Assembly (NCBI GenBank): GCA_023105745.1
Contig: JALGQZ010000015.1
Location: forward strand, 17,148,499-17,212,498
Reading direction: 5' to 3'
DNA length: 64,000 bases
From: Austropuccinia psidii
Lineage: Eukaryota > Basidiomycota > Pucciniomycetes > Pucciniales > Sphaerophragmiaceae
Shown here: one piece after another, positions 20,699 through 33,628 of the stretch
How positions within the stretch are numbered: the stretch's first letter is position 1
How the letters are laid out: every line of letters starts with the position of its first letter
Notes under the pieces: generated by a model
The model's database searches: none
Told to the model about the DNA's origin: nothing
Seen by the model: only the letters and a program-made list of their open reading frames with translations
Position numbers and translations under genes: made by a program

Positions 20699-23600
20699 GG
20701 CTGAAATAAGCCTTCATCTGACTGATAAACAAGAAAATGAACTTTCCTCCCTTTTGTATGACCACAGAGGCGCATTTGCTACAGACAAAGAACCTCTAGG
20801 AGCAATTATTGGTCATGAAGTTGACATCATTCTGAACATTGAGAGACCTTATCCACCACTCCTAAGAAGACCTGCATATCCAGCAAGTTCAAAATCAAGA
20901 GAAGCTCTGGAAATTCATATCAAAGAACTTCTGGACCTTGGTGTAATAAGAAAAGTAGCCCACAATGAAGAGGTAGAAATAACTACACCAGTCATAGTGG
21001 CGTGGCATAATGGAAAATCCAGAAGGGTTGGGGACTTTAGGGCTCTGAACACTTACACTGTGCCTGACAGATACCCAATACCAAAAATCCAAATTTCCCT
21101 TACTCAAATATCTCAAGCAGTGTATATACCCACTATGGATGTCCTTAAAGGATTCCATCAGAATGTGGTGACACCAAGAGCAAGAAAATACCCGAGAATT
21201 ATTGTTCATTGTGGAGTGTATGAATACTTAAGAATGCCCTTTGGTATTAAAAATGCACCTTCACACTTCCAAAGAATGATGAATGAAATCTTCCCTGAAG
21301 AACTCTCAGAGGGATGGTTAATCATTTACATTGATGACATTATTGTCTGTTCCAAAACTTGGGAGGAACACATGTACAGATTGTCCAGAGTTTTGACAAA
21401 AATTCAATCAGTGAACATGAAAATCTTCTTGAAGAAATGTCATTTTGGATTGAAAGAACTTAAAGAACTAGGACATGTTGTATCTGGTTTGTCCCTTGGA
21501 ATTGACAAAAACAAAGTTGCAGCAGTATTGCTAAAACCCATGCCTCAGAATAAGAAGGAAATTCAGTCATTCTTAGGTTTTGCAGGATATTACAGGCAAC
21601 ACATTAAAGATTTTGCATCCATAGCAAGACCACTTCATAAATTGTGTGACAAAGACACAGTATTTGAAATCACTGTTGACAGAGTCAAAGCTTTTGAGTC
21701 TTTAAGAGAAGCCTTGACCACTGCTCCACTCTTACTGATGCCAGACTTTAAATTGCCTTTTAAATTGTATATTGATGAATCAGGGGATGGGCTGGGTGCT
21801 GCACTTCACCAAGTTCAGATCATAAATGATAAACCTGTAGAAGGACCCATATGTTTCATATTGAGGCAGATCAAACCAACTGAAGCCAGGTATGGAGCAA
21901 GTCAAATGGAATGTCTATGCCTTGTCTGGGCCTTGGAAAAACTGAACTACTTCCTGGAGGGATGTGTTTTTGAAGTGATAACAGATTGTACAGCTGTCAA
22001 GTCACTTTTAAACATGAAAACACCCAATAGACATATGCTCAGATGGCAAATAGCCATACAGGAATACAGAGGCAATATGACTATTGTTCAGAAGGATGGG
22101 AATATTTATAAGAATACAGATGGACTAAGCAGATGGCCATTACCAAATAATATTGATAATCCTGCTTATGTGCCAGAAGAAGCTTCACCACAAATCCCAA
22201 CAGAAGGAATAAGTGTTACAGACTTGAACACCACCTTTTTTGAGGAAGTCAGGAATAGTTACACTCAAGATAAGAATTGTAGCATCTTATGCCAATTACT
22301 TAACAAAGACTGTAAAGACAACTCTCTAATACATGCCTTGGATGAAGTATGGAAAAAATCTTATGATGAAGGAAGATTTCACCTACTGGATGGTATAATT
22401 TACCAAAGAACCAAACACACATGTGTCATGACAGTCCTAGACAGGTCATTAATCAATCTTGTACCGAAAGAATGCCATGATAGCCCCTTTTCAGGACATC
22501 TGTCTGAAGACAGAACAAGAGAGAAAGTATAGACCTGCATATGGTGGCCAATGTGACAAAAGGATGTTTCAGAGTATTGGAAAACCTGTGAAAGATGTCA
22601 AAAAGCAAATAAATCCACTGGAAAAAGACTTGGAAATATGATCAAAATCCAAGAACCCAGCAGACCTTGGGAAATTGTCCATATGGATTGGGTAACTGGC
22701 CTACCACCAGGGGGTGACAGGAGTTACAATGCTTGACTAGTAATTGTGGACAGATTTAGTAAAACTCCAATCTTTTTGCCATGTCACAAAGATGATACAG
22801 CCATGGATACAGCTCTTCTAATATGGAATAGAGTAGTATCATGGACTGGAATATTTACAAATATCATTAGTGACAGAGATCCTAAATTCACCTCAGCACT
22901 GTGGACAAATCTTCACCAGCTATTTGGGACAAAATTATCCTTCTCCACAGCCTACCACCCACAAACTGATGGACTGGCTGAAAGAATGATTCAAACCTTA
23001 GAAGATATGGTGAGAAGAATTTGTGCATATGGCCTTGAATTTAAATATAGTGATGGTTTCACCCATGATTGGTGTACTCTTCTACCCGCACTGGAGCTGG
23101 CATACAAAACTTCCATCCATGCCAGTACCAATGAGACTCCTGCTATTTTGGAAAAAGGATGGAATCCCAAATTACCCCAAGATTCTTTAAGGAAAGATTT
23201 GGTTGAAATACATCCTACAGCTGCCAGCTGCAAAGGAATGCTAGACAGAGCCAGAAAGCATGCAGTAAGGTGCATGGAAGACTCATTTTCATATGCTAAA
23301 GATAAATGGGACAAATCTCATGCCACTTCAGATTTCAAGGTAGGGGATTTAGTACTAGTATCCACTACAAACTTCAATAACATCAAAGGATGTAAAAAGC
23401 TCAAAGACTTCTTTGCAGGAACTTTTTTCATTAAAGCCCTCCATGGGGAAAATGCTGTTTAAGTAGAATTATCTGAAGAACTTAGCAATAAGAATCCCAC
23501 ATTTCAAGTGAGCTTGATAAAGCCATAAAAATCTAGTGATGCTGAGAAATTCCCCTTGAGGAATAAGATTCCCCAAGTTATACCTCCTATTGAGACATCT

Positions 23601-23785
23601 GGTACTAAGAAAATTACCAAAGTTCTTAAAGAAAGGAAATTAAGAACCAAGAAAGTAAGGGAATACCTTGTTAGGTACAGTGACCCAACTTGTGAAGATG
23701 AATGGTTAGAAGAGAAAGATATACCAGAAGCTACCAAACTCCTCAGGAGGTTCCGACACACTACCAATACCAATATTACAAAGTA
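20699..23785 (+). pseudogene. B1 pol: reverse transcriptase, RNase H, integrase, chromo-like tail
   Basis: The RT core carries the catalytic aspartate in [11 protein letters not shown] and the YIDD box. RNase H residues are visible in [30 protein letters not shown] and NTDGLSRW. Integrase shows a CERCQ zinc-binding half, [17 protein letters not shown] and DGLAERM (DDE). The end has YLVRYSDPTCEDEWLEE, a chromodomain-like tail. RT and RNase H are open, but the integrase part has stops near 22530, 22554, 22736, 23460 and 23525. The frame is continuous with 1272-1461 once D1 is removed. The copy is dead but recognisable. Confidence 0.9.
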
Positions 23786-23796
23786 ATATTCTTTTT

Positions 23797-23809
23797 TAGG
23801 GGGAGGGAA
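23797..23809 (+). other. B1 polypurine tract
   Basis: A purine-only run (TAGGGGGAGGGAA) directly precedes the 3' LTR start TGTGAGCC. It is the expected plus-strand primer site. Confidence 0.85.
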
Positions 23810-25635
23810 TGTGAGCCTTAGAGGCAATTTCATATACCCAAAAGACCACAAATACAAAAATAACATATTAATATAAATAAAATAAATTTATTTATATTAT
23901 TAAAATAAAAATGAAAATATAAATATAAAATTATATTAAAAATAAAAAATTAATTACAATTTAAAAATAAAAATACATTAAATTTTGTAAGTATAAAATT
24001 ACATTTATACTTGAAAAAATTAAGTAAAAATGAAATTTTAACAAAATTGTGAAAAAATAAATAAATTTGGAAAAAAGTTAAATAAAAATTATTATAACTT
24101 TTTATCCAATAAATAAACACATAAAAATTATTTCACCATTGGATTCCTCATAAAAAATCAGGTGGGGTCACCTCTGAGTGAAATTCTTGTAACTCAACTC
24201 TAAATAAGCTTAAGTTAAGTTTTTAGTATTTTCAATACAAAAGTTGAAAATCCTCAAAACTTTAATTTAATTCACACCACATGTGGTGTTAACCATCAAA
24301 TTTTGTGTTAAAATTGAGGTGTTGTGTTTAGTTTATAAGTTATGAGGAATTGAAGTATTTTCAATTGAATTCAATTGAAATGTCAAAATGTGCGCATGTA
24401 TTGCATAAGTGAACTTTGATTTACATATGAGGTGTCAATTATTACTGTATTGTACTGTAAAATTGAATTGAATTACATATGTAAATTATAAGTATAATAC
24501 ATGATGAGGAATTAAAGGAAAAATAAATTGGCAAGATTAAAATTGGGGGGAAAAGGAACTCCAGCTCTAAGGGGGAGCTAGACCCCCAAAATCCTTGCTG
24601 ACAGGCGTGGGATGTCAAAATTCACGCAAAGGTTCATCACTTTTGGCCTGGAATTGAGTTACAGGGTCTGTGAACTCAATTGATGATGAGGTTTTGATAC
24701 CAACTGGGGTAGGTTTAGCTGTTGCCAAGAGGGTAAAACTACCCTTAAGATAAAACAATCATAGTAAAAATAGTTTTAACTGGATTCTTTGCCTCTGACA
24801 CACATTCTGACGTGGTTTGAAGGCTCTAGGCCTGGTATTGCTATAGTAATGGCTGATTTAAGGGTCTAAAATGGCTAAAAATGGCTTAAACCAGCCCTTT
24901 TTGGTCTGAACCAGGGTTCAATGATGCCATAATTGGCTTTTCTGTTGTCAGACTGTTTTTCAAGACTGACAAGAGTAAATTTTACTTTTGTAGTAAGAGA
25001 ATTGGTGGCTATAAAAGAATGTCTTCTTTGCCCCACTTTTCTCTTCATGTTAGAATCTTTTCCTTTTATTAATTAGTTTAAACACTGTTAAACCAATCAA
25101 TAAACGATTCCAACCACCATTTTTAAATAATTCGAATCCTTTTAACCACGTGAAAAAATCATTATAATCATTGTTTGTAACTCTTATAATCATTTTTACC
25201 CCTGAACCACCCCAAAAGTGAATTAAAGCATCTTTCATCACTGTAAACTTTGTCACTTTGTTTCCAAATTCACTCTGGTCACTTTTGGGCGTGTTTTCTC
25301 TTTAATATTCTTTTTAAAGACCTTGTTCTTTAATTAATTGCTTGCAGTTCTTTGCTCAATTAATTCCAATTGAAATTGCTCTTGAAGAAATTTCTTTTGT
25401 AGCCTTAAAATATCTCTTGTATAGTATTTTTTGGATAAATTTTTATTGTTGGTAAAACAATAAATATTTATAATATTATTGTTTTATACTAATAAAGTTA
25501 TAAACAATAAAATTGGCGTGTTTTCTCTTAAAAATAATATTTCTTACTATTTTTAATTGATTTTTACCTTATACAAATTTTGAGGACAGGAAAAGTACTT
25601 GATTTTTAATCAAAGTTTCATATCCACACCTTACA
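23810..25635 (+). repeat. B1 3' LTR (1826 bp)
   Basis: It starts TGTGAGCCTTAGAGG and ends CACACCTTACA. It is the reverse complement of the LTRs of B2, B4 and B5. It contains the conserved 22-bp palindrome at 24359-24380 and two copies of the AGCCAT decamer unit. GATAT at 25636 would be the right TSD. Its partner lies left of the window. Confidence 0.92.
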
Positions 25636-26309
25636 GATATTTTGCATTTGAGCTTGCGCCACCGCAAAAATACACATCTCAAATCCCTCCCCACTATTAG
25701 CCATCACTATGAACTGCTCCCACTTAACCGGACAATGCAGTGAGAATATTCCACATTATAAGGAGAATTCCTATCATCCAAAAGAAAAGTACCAGTGGAA
25801 TTTTTCAGAAGTATTAATAAGCTAAAAACATGTTTTAACCATCATATAATGCCTAACACAATGGTGGATCCGGATTTGGAAGACCATAGGGGCAGGAGCA
25901 CTGAGAATAACTCCTCAAAAATCACCCAAACAATTGTCAATGTGGAAACATGCATGATGAGTAGTAAAATTGAACACCTCCTCAAAAGCATACTGAAGAA
26001 CAAACAATCAAATTTTGGTCCAACCAAATTGGTGGTTTACACCCAATGGACCCAATTTATAGATTCATGAGTTAATTCTAATATACATCCATTACCAAAA
26101 TCCACCCATCAGACCTTCTTTTTTTGGGAGAATCAGTATTGCACTTTCCCATTACTCTATCCTTTCAGCAAAAATTGATGGAACAATTACAGAACAAGAG
26201 GAGGAGAAGGCCCCAGACCACTTATTCCATAATCCTGAGTTTGAAGTCCTTATTGCATCCATTGCCGCAGCTGGAACTGGCCTCAACATAGCTTGCACTA
26301 ATATTGTCT
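25636..26309 (+). pseudogene. SNF2-family helicase gene, fragment 1 (C-terminal helicase half)
   Basis: The frame at 25795-26067 reads SINKLKTCFNHHIMPN, then SSKIEHLLKSILKNK and KLVVYTQWTQFIDS. This is the run-up to helicase motif IV in SNF2 ATPases (compare ...VVFSQWTSFLD). After a stop at 26068-26070, or an unresolved intron ending TTTCAG near 26171, it resumes with KIDGTITEQ and LIASIAAAGTGLNIACTNIV, matching motif V. The frame continues across A1 at 36016. Family Rad5/Rad16/HLTF-like is likely but not certain. The N-terminal half is beyond B1. Confidence 0.8.
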
Positions 26310-27748
26310 TGTCAGGCTGAGTCTATGATAAAGGTGTATATGAGTATTTACAAGCTTTAACTATGACTGTGACACGGTAAGAATGGTTTTAAAAGATGAT
26401 AAGATTGATAATAAATGATTTAATTTAAGATTTAAAGGGCTTTACTATAGAGATATAGTGGTGGTGAGCGCTGTTGAAAGCCCTGGGTGCAGCTTTACCT
26501 GTTGGATTACAATAATAAAGACTACAATACTTTAAATTAAGAGTATACCTGATTATTTAACCAAGAGTAAAACTGTTTTTGACAGTTTACTACGTAGGTT
26601 ATTCAAGAGCAGGATAAGGAAAAGGTTTTGGCAGTGAAAAGCCCTCCTTTTATCCTGAAATTGAGGTGAAAAGGTTATTAGACCTTTCCACATAGAGGAA
26701 GTGAAGATTTTTCACTCTCTAGGACTGGGTTGTGGTTTTAAAACAGCCTGTATAGCATTTATTGGGCTCAGATGTGGTTTTGAAACCACATCTGGGCAGT
26801 TTTCACCAATACAGGGTGAAAATTTTCATCTGGGGACCTCACAGCCTGATTCTGACGTGTATGACGCGTAGAATGCTGTACAGAAACTGTATGGGACCCC
26901 AGTATTGACTGACATATGAGGTATTGAAGTAAAAACATGCTTCTTCGTCTATTTGACACCTCATATTCATAGTTATAGGGTATTATCCCATGGTAAGGCT
27001 GTATATGACAGCAGGTGGGATTTTTACCTTAAAATTGTCATAACTCTGTCCGTTTTTGAGATATCAAGCTCAAAGTTGGTTCATTGAATAGCCCTGTATG
27101 AGCTCTATACAGGGGTACCCAACTTGGCAAGGTTATCCTTAAATATGGCAAAGTTATCTCATGTACAAGTGTTTTTGTACATTGGCGTGTTTTGGGCAAA
27201 AGCTGTATTAAGCTTGTTTGGCCAATAACTTCTGTTCTAGTTGAGATATGGGGAAATGGATGACACCATAAGATAGCCCTGATTGTGCTCTTTCCAAAAA
27301 GACCCCACTTTAAGTATCTCACACTAAAACTGTTAAAGTTAGATGAGAGGTGAATGTTTTATTCACCCTTATTTGGTCTGAATTTGACCATAACTCAAGT
27401 AATACTGGTGCTAGCTCAGTTTGGCTAGTACCATTGGATATCCCTGGCTTAGAGCTTCATTTTGAATACCCATTTGATGGGGTTAAGCCTCTCCTTCTAG
27501 ATTTTAGATGAGAGGTGAAAATTAAGGTTTATGCTCAGCAATAACTTTGAGCAGGAATAACTTTGTTATTTCTTGTCCTATGGTGATGGGACTTATATTT
27601 TCAGGAAGAGGTGAGTTTCCTCTTTCTTTTGATACCTTTTGAGCTAATTTGGCTCAGTTCCATGTTTTGGTGGTATTTTGGCTATACCATTGGTTTATGG
27701 TATTTTGGCTGTCATGCTTGTGCTCTGGTTTTGAGTCACAGGCTGACA
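26310..27748 (-). repeat. A1 3' LTR (1439 bp)
   Basis: It runs TGTCAGGCTGAGTC to CACAGGCTGACA with 6-bp inverted ends. A hairpin-capable palindrome at 26769-26794 has 12-bp arms (CAGATGTGGTTT / AAACCACATCTG). Bases 26681-26770 match A2's LTR rather than A1's other LTR. Confidence 0.95.
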
Positions 27749-27760
27749 TACCCTCCCTCT
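27749..27760 (-). other. A1 polypurine tract
   Basis: On the minus strand AGAGGGAGGGTA abuts the 3' LTR. It is identical to the A2 tract. Confidence 0.85.
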
Positions 27761-27772
27761 AAAAAAGGCTCA

Positions 27773-30700
27773 TCATTGATGAGACTGTTCAGTCCTCCTA
27801 GAGGCTCTCAATCTCCTTAAATGAAGGTTCCCATCTGGTATGGCATCCTCTGCCAACCATTTGTCTTTGTCAGCTGTCTGGTTCTTGAATCTGACTAGAT
27901 ATTGTCTCTGATCCTTCCCATTAAGTCTGAGTTTTCTGGCCCTGATGATTTTACTCACAGGTCCAGGAGAGTCTTCTACTTCCACTATTTCTGGTGGAGT
28001 AATGTTTTTCTTCCTGGAGGGGAATTTATCCTCCTCTGTTTGGAAGTATGGTTTGACCAGACTCACTGGAAAGACTGGGTGTTTCCTAGAAAACTCCTCA
28101 GTGAGCTTAACCTCTACTGCATTCCTCCCTATCAACTTAATGATAGTGAAGGGCCCTACAAATGAGTCTCTCATTTTCTTAGGTCCTTTGAGGTTGTTAA
28201 AGTTCAGTGTAGACACTAACACCTGGTCCCCTTCCTTGAAGTCAGGTTCCATATGTGACTTGTCCCACCTTTGCTTGTTGTACTCTTTGGCCTCAGCTAT
28301 GCATTTGGCAGCAGTATCACAGGCTTTCTTCCACATATCATGGAAGTCTTTGGCTGTGGGGTGGATGGTCAGAAGATTTTTCTTCAAGTGATCCACAGGT
28401 AACAGGGGATTCCACCCTTTCTCTACCAGTGCAGGTGTTTTTCCTGTGGTAGAGTGCTGGCTTGTATTATAAGCCAGTTGGACTGCTGGTAAGAGGGTGA
28501 CCCAATCATGGGTATATCCCTCATGGTCCTTGTATTCCATGCCATAGGCACAGAACCTCCTGAGGATGTCCTCCATTGTTTGGATCATCCTCTCAGCTAG
28601 GCCATCTGTTTGTGGATGGTAAGCTGTGGAAAAAGCAAGCTTGGTGCCAAGCATGTCATATAAATTGGTCCAAAATTCAGATGTAAACTTTGGGTCCCTG
28701 TCACTAATTATGATCTTAGGGACGCCACAGGTGGATATGATGTTATTCAGAAATAACAGAGCAGTGTCCATGGCTGTGTCCTCTTTATGGCATGGTAGAC
28801 ATCTCATGCTCTTGCTGAACCTATCAACTATGATTAAGCAGGCATTGTAGTTTTCTTTGCCTCCTGGGACAAGTCCTGTGACCCAGTCCATATTGATGGT
28901 TTCCCATGGGTGTTTGGGTTCTTCTATGTGTTGGAGCAACCCATATTTCTTCCCATGTTTTCTATTTGCCTTTTGGCATCTTTCACAAGTGTTGATGTAT
29001 TCACTCAACTCTTGCTCCCACTTGGGCCACCAAGCTGTGCTTGCTACCCTCTCCTTAGTCCTGTCCTCACTCATGTGTCCCATGTAGGGGCAGTCATGGC
29101 ATTCCTGCAGGATTAAAGAGATGTGGTGTCTGTCTATCACTGTGAGTGCACTGGTGTGCTTGTCTCTGTGATAAATCAGGCCATCTATAAGGAAGAATTT
29201 ATTGTCCTTATAGGCCCTCAACCAGGGTTCCTCCAGCTGGGTTTCCAGTTCTGGGCTCCTGTATTTTTGTTGAAGGAGTTGGAGTAGTATGCTACACTGT
29301 TTGTGTTTAGCATAAGATTTCAGTACTGCATTGAAGAATTCATTGTGCAGTTCTGAGGAACTTATCCCCAGTATGGGGGTTTCTGTCCCTTCTGAATGAG
29401 TGTTTCCACTGTCAAGGGTACCACTCCCTGGTTCCCATTCAGAGAATCTGAAGTTCTTCTTCCTATCTATTTCCATAAAATGTATAGGAATTTTTGCAGC
29501 AACTTCAGGGTCATAAGCTGGATTGCTTTTGACATTGTCCAGTGGCCATCTGCTAAGGCCATATGCATTGGTATGGCTTTTACCTTCCTTGTATATGATG
29601 GTCATGTTCCCTCTATACTCCTGGATGGCTATTTGCCATCTCAGCATGTGTCTATTAGTAGTCTTCATGTTTAGTAAAGACTTCAAGGCTGTGCAGTCTG
29701 TGTAGACTTCAAAGACTGCACCCTCCAAATAGTAATGGAGTTTTTCTAGAGCCCAGACTAGACATAAACATTCTGTCTGGGTGGCCCCATACCTGGCTTC
29801 TGAATCTTTCAGCTGCCTGGAGATGTAACATATTACACCTTCCCTTGGTTCACCATCCACAATCTGTCTTTGGTGAAGGGCTGCTCCCAAGCCTTGGCTG
29901 CATGCTGCATCTATATATAACTTGAATGGTAGTTCAAAGTCAGGAAAGATGAGTACAGGTGCATTAGTGAGTTCATATTTGATCCTCTCATATGCATCCC
30001 TCCTTTCCTTGGTTATTTCAAAAACTACATCTTTTGAGCATAACTTGTATAAACTACTGGTTATGTGGGCAAAGTTTTTGATGTGGTTTCTATAGTAGCT
30101 AGCAAATCCAAGGAAAGATTGCATCTCTTTGATGTTCTTTGGTACTGGTTTTTGCAGTACTGCTGCTACTTTGTTCTGGTCAATTGCCAGACTGAGGCCT
30201 GAGACTTTGTGTCCTAGAGCTAGTAGCTCTTGTTGGCCAAAATTACACTTTTTGAGTGAAATTTTCAGATTGATGGGTGTACATTTACTTAGCACTCTGT
30301 CTATGTATTGTACATGGTCTTCCCATGTCTCTGAGTATATAATGATATCATCAATGTATACTACCATCCAGCCTTCCATTATTTCTTCTTGAAATATGGT
30401 GTCCATCATCCTTTGGAAGTGGGCTGGTGCATTCTTGATGCCAAATGGCATCCTGGTGTACTCATATATGCCCATATGGCATATAATTCTGAGTAATTTC
30501 ATGGAGTTTGGTTTAACTCCATTTTGGTGGAAGCCCTTCATACAAGCCATCTTGGTTATGTATTTGGCTTTGGCCAATTTATCCAAGGCATGAGGTATCC
30601 TTGGTATAGGATACCTGTCTGCTTTTGTGTAGTTGTTCAGGGCTCTGAAGTCTCCACACAGTCTAGACTTGCCATCATGCCAGGTGATTAGGACAGGAGT

Positions 30701-33628
30701 GGTGATTTCCACTATTTCATTATGTCCAATCTTCCTAATGACATCCATGTTCAGGAGTTCATTGATATGTTTCTCAATCTCTTTCCTGGTCTCCAGACTT
30801 GCTGGGTAAGGAGGTCTCCTTAACATGGGTGGATAAGGCCTTTCTACATCCAGATATAGTTCTATATCATGGCCTTTGATCTTGCCTAATGGTTCTTCAC
30901 CAATGGCAAATGCTGGTCTATTCTTCCTCAGCATCTTCAGTAAACTTAGTTTTTGTTTACTGGTGAGGGTAGTGCTAAGCTGTCCCTCTCTGCATTCCTT
31001 AAGAAGTTCTTCTAGTGGATCATGAGAAGATATCTGGTATATATCAAGAGAAAATTTCTTTTCCTTGTTAGTACCAATGGTAATATGTCTATTTTTACTA
31101 TTGTAAATATCTATGCCATACATTCTCTGGTAATCTGTTCCCAGTAAAAACCCTTGGATGTGGGCATCTTCAAGCACTACAAACTCTGGGTTGAGTCTGA
31201 TATTACCTTTTCTGTGGGGTATAATTATCTCTTTGATAATTGTCCCAATAGAGGTCATCTTTCCAGATGCACTCTTAAAGTTCTTTGCCCTGGTGGGCAA
31301 GAGTTCTTTTTCCCAGTTTGGGAAGTGGTTATCCAGATAATTCCTGGCCACTATGGAGCAGTGTGCTCCACTGTCAATGATCAATGGGTGCTGAGCATTG
31401 TCAATACATACAGTCATTTTTGTGGCTGTTCCATGTATGTATGCCATTCCTTTGGTTGGTGTAACCAGGAATGTTTGTGCATCTTGTGTGTGTTTACACA
31501 AGTTCTTGTTGGCAGTGTCTTGTGGCATGCCTGCTTCCAACTGTATATCCTGGATTTCTAGTGGGGTTTCCTCTTGGTATTCCACTAGAAATTCCTCTCT
31601 TGGGTCTTGATCCTCATCAGATGGTTCCCTGATGGCATCACCCATAGAGTCTGATTCAGAATCCTCTGTTGGAGGTTCTTCTTCAGGGACTTTTTCTATA
31701 GCATAGACTTTCCTCTTCGCTTTTGGGCAGTTGTTGGCATAGTGATCTGTTGAACCACAATTGTGACAAGAATTCTTCTTCTTTGCCACTTCTGCCACTC
31801 TTTCTCTGGGTTTGTCTTTAAACTCTACCCTGAAAGGTTGTTTCTCTTTGAAACTATTGCTTCTATATGGGGTGAATTTCCCTATATTAGTCCTTTTCCT
31901 TATGTCTTGTAAGGTATTGGCTATATCATCTCAAGTGCAATTTTGGTTGCATCTGCACTTTACTGCATGCTCTAGTTCTCCTGGCAGTTGTGTCAGAAGT
32001 TTATGATTCCTCATTGGAATGTTCATTTTAGGATCAATGGCTTTAAGTCTTCTAGACTGTCTAAGACACCACTCATATGGATCTTTGTCCACAGAGTATT
32101 TGTCATTTTCAAATGACATGGTCTTTTGCCATATCCAAGTTCCATTACTGTACTTTTGGATTATTTGACTCTTCCACCATGGCCAGTTCCTTCTGCCATG
32201 GATTTCTTTCATTTCAGTGTACCATATACTTGCATGACCTTTAAATGCAGTATTTAGTCTAGCAGTGATCCAATAATCTGGTATGCTTGGTACATCAATG
32301 AAGAGTCCATAAATATAATCTATGAGTTCCATATGATCATATTCTCCTGATCCAGAGAATTTGGGCCAGCTTGAGGCCTCAGGAAGCTGTTTCAAGGCTT
32401 CCTTCTCTGAATAAGACATGCCATCTCCATCCTGGTATTGTGATGGAGATCTTGCCTTATTCAACAACATGGCATCTGGTTTGATGTCATCTGGTTGATA
32501 TGGATTCTCTATAGCTTGGCCTTGTGGTTGGGGCTTCAAGCTATGGTAGGCATCAAACAATTTGTTGATGTCTTGGTTCAGACACTCCCTGTCCCTGCTG
32601 CTATGGTGTTGTTCTTCAGAGACTTGATTCAGTCTCTTGTTGGTTTCTTCAGAGGCTTTGCTCAGTTGAGCATATCCTTCTTAAAGGTTTTTAACTATCT
32701 GCTCCAGTGAGGCTTGAGTTTTTCTCATCCTCTCTTGGGCAGCTGCAAATTCTGTAGCCTGTTTTGCAGATTGCTCAGCATATTGGGACATTTGTAACCA
32801 CAGTGTGTCACTGTTGATGTTACTCTCAGATGTGATAATGTTATTTTCAGTCTGAGTGGGGGTAATGTTTCTATTACTAGGACTACTGATTCTAGAGTGG
32901 TTTACAACTACTTCTGGTTCTTGTGTACTTCTTTTACCAAATCTAACAGCTTCTGGATCATGGGGTCTGACTCTTTCCTCCTCTGGTTGAAGGAGGCTTT
33001 GTTCTTGCCCTTGTTGCCTTGTCTTCTCCTGGAAACTTCCTGGAATTGTGAAGAATGGTGACTCTTGGCCACTGATCTGCTGGTTTCTGAATGGTGTGAA
33101 GCCACTGGAGAGCTGATTTGGCTTGCTCCTTGTGAACCTGAAGGAATCTGAGTAGGCCCTGTCTGGGTTAACTGTTCTTCTATAGCTTGGATAGTGGCTT
33201 GATTCTCCCTTATCCTCTGTGCCCTTGCCTCCAGGAGTCTGTGCTGCCTGGTAGGATTCCAACCCTTGGTGATTACCATAAGGTCTTTGAAGTCTATCTC
33301 TTTGAGACAGATCTTCTGGCAACTTGATCCCAGTTCTGCCCAGTGAGTTGCTAGGTTGAACCTCTTGTTGTCCATGCTCCATTGAAACAAATCTTTGAGG
33401 AGTTGGTGGATTTGAAGAACTTGATCCATATCCTTCCAGTCCTCTGGTTTGAGGTTTCTGTTGAATTGGAGTGTGAATGGGAAGGTTGATATTATCTCCC
33501 TCATTGTTTTGCCATCCACCACTGTGTCCAATGTGTCTTCTTTCAGGTCTTCTGGTTCTAGACATTCCTGCTCTATCCTCTGGCTGGTTCCTTTGGAAGC
33601 CAAGGTCTCTGAGGCATGCAGGGGACAT
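27773..33628 (-). pseudogene. A1 gag-pol polyprotein, single frame, nearly intact (two stops, two catalytic changes)
   Basis: One frame of 1952 codons runs from ATG 33628 (MSPACLRDLG) with stops at 32681-32683 (TAA) and 31931-31933 (TGA). Order: disordered N-terminus, capsid (EIHGRRNWPWWKSQIIQKY), CCHC knuckle [14 protein letters not shown] near residue 621, protease [12 protein letters not shown] with YIDD, RNase H, integrase (CERCQ, MDWVTG, SDRDPKF, DGLAERM), then a chromo-like tail (YLVRFKNQ...DKWLAED). The RT motif A aspartate is Ala (KMACMKGF; A2 has KMDCMKGF). The last RNase H aspartate is Tyr (TNAYGLSRW). Both should abolish activity. The 1341-codon stretch from 31798 is otherwise open. 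Confidence 0.93.

Larger units (their letters stand above)
888..25635 (+). mobile_element. Family B Ty3/Gypsy element B1, left end outside window, interrupted by D1
   Basis: B1 is a plus-strand element. Its gag end and protease are at 888-1461, and its reverse transcriptase, RNase H, integrase and chromo-like tail at 20699-23785. A polypurine tract and 3' LTR end at 25635. D1 (1462-20698) splits it, and the 5-bp TSD GGCTG occurs at 1457-1461 and 20699-20703. With one TSD copy removed the reading frame runs straight across. The A-family LTR at 1-887 interrupts it upstream. Its right edge abuts the broken SNF2 gene at 25636. The 5' LTR is not in the window. Confidence 0.9.

Noticed and set aside
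27611..27820. Hydrophobic frame in the A LTR (also at 35873)
   Set aside because: It is antisense LTR sequence running into the PPT. Repeated only through LTR identity.
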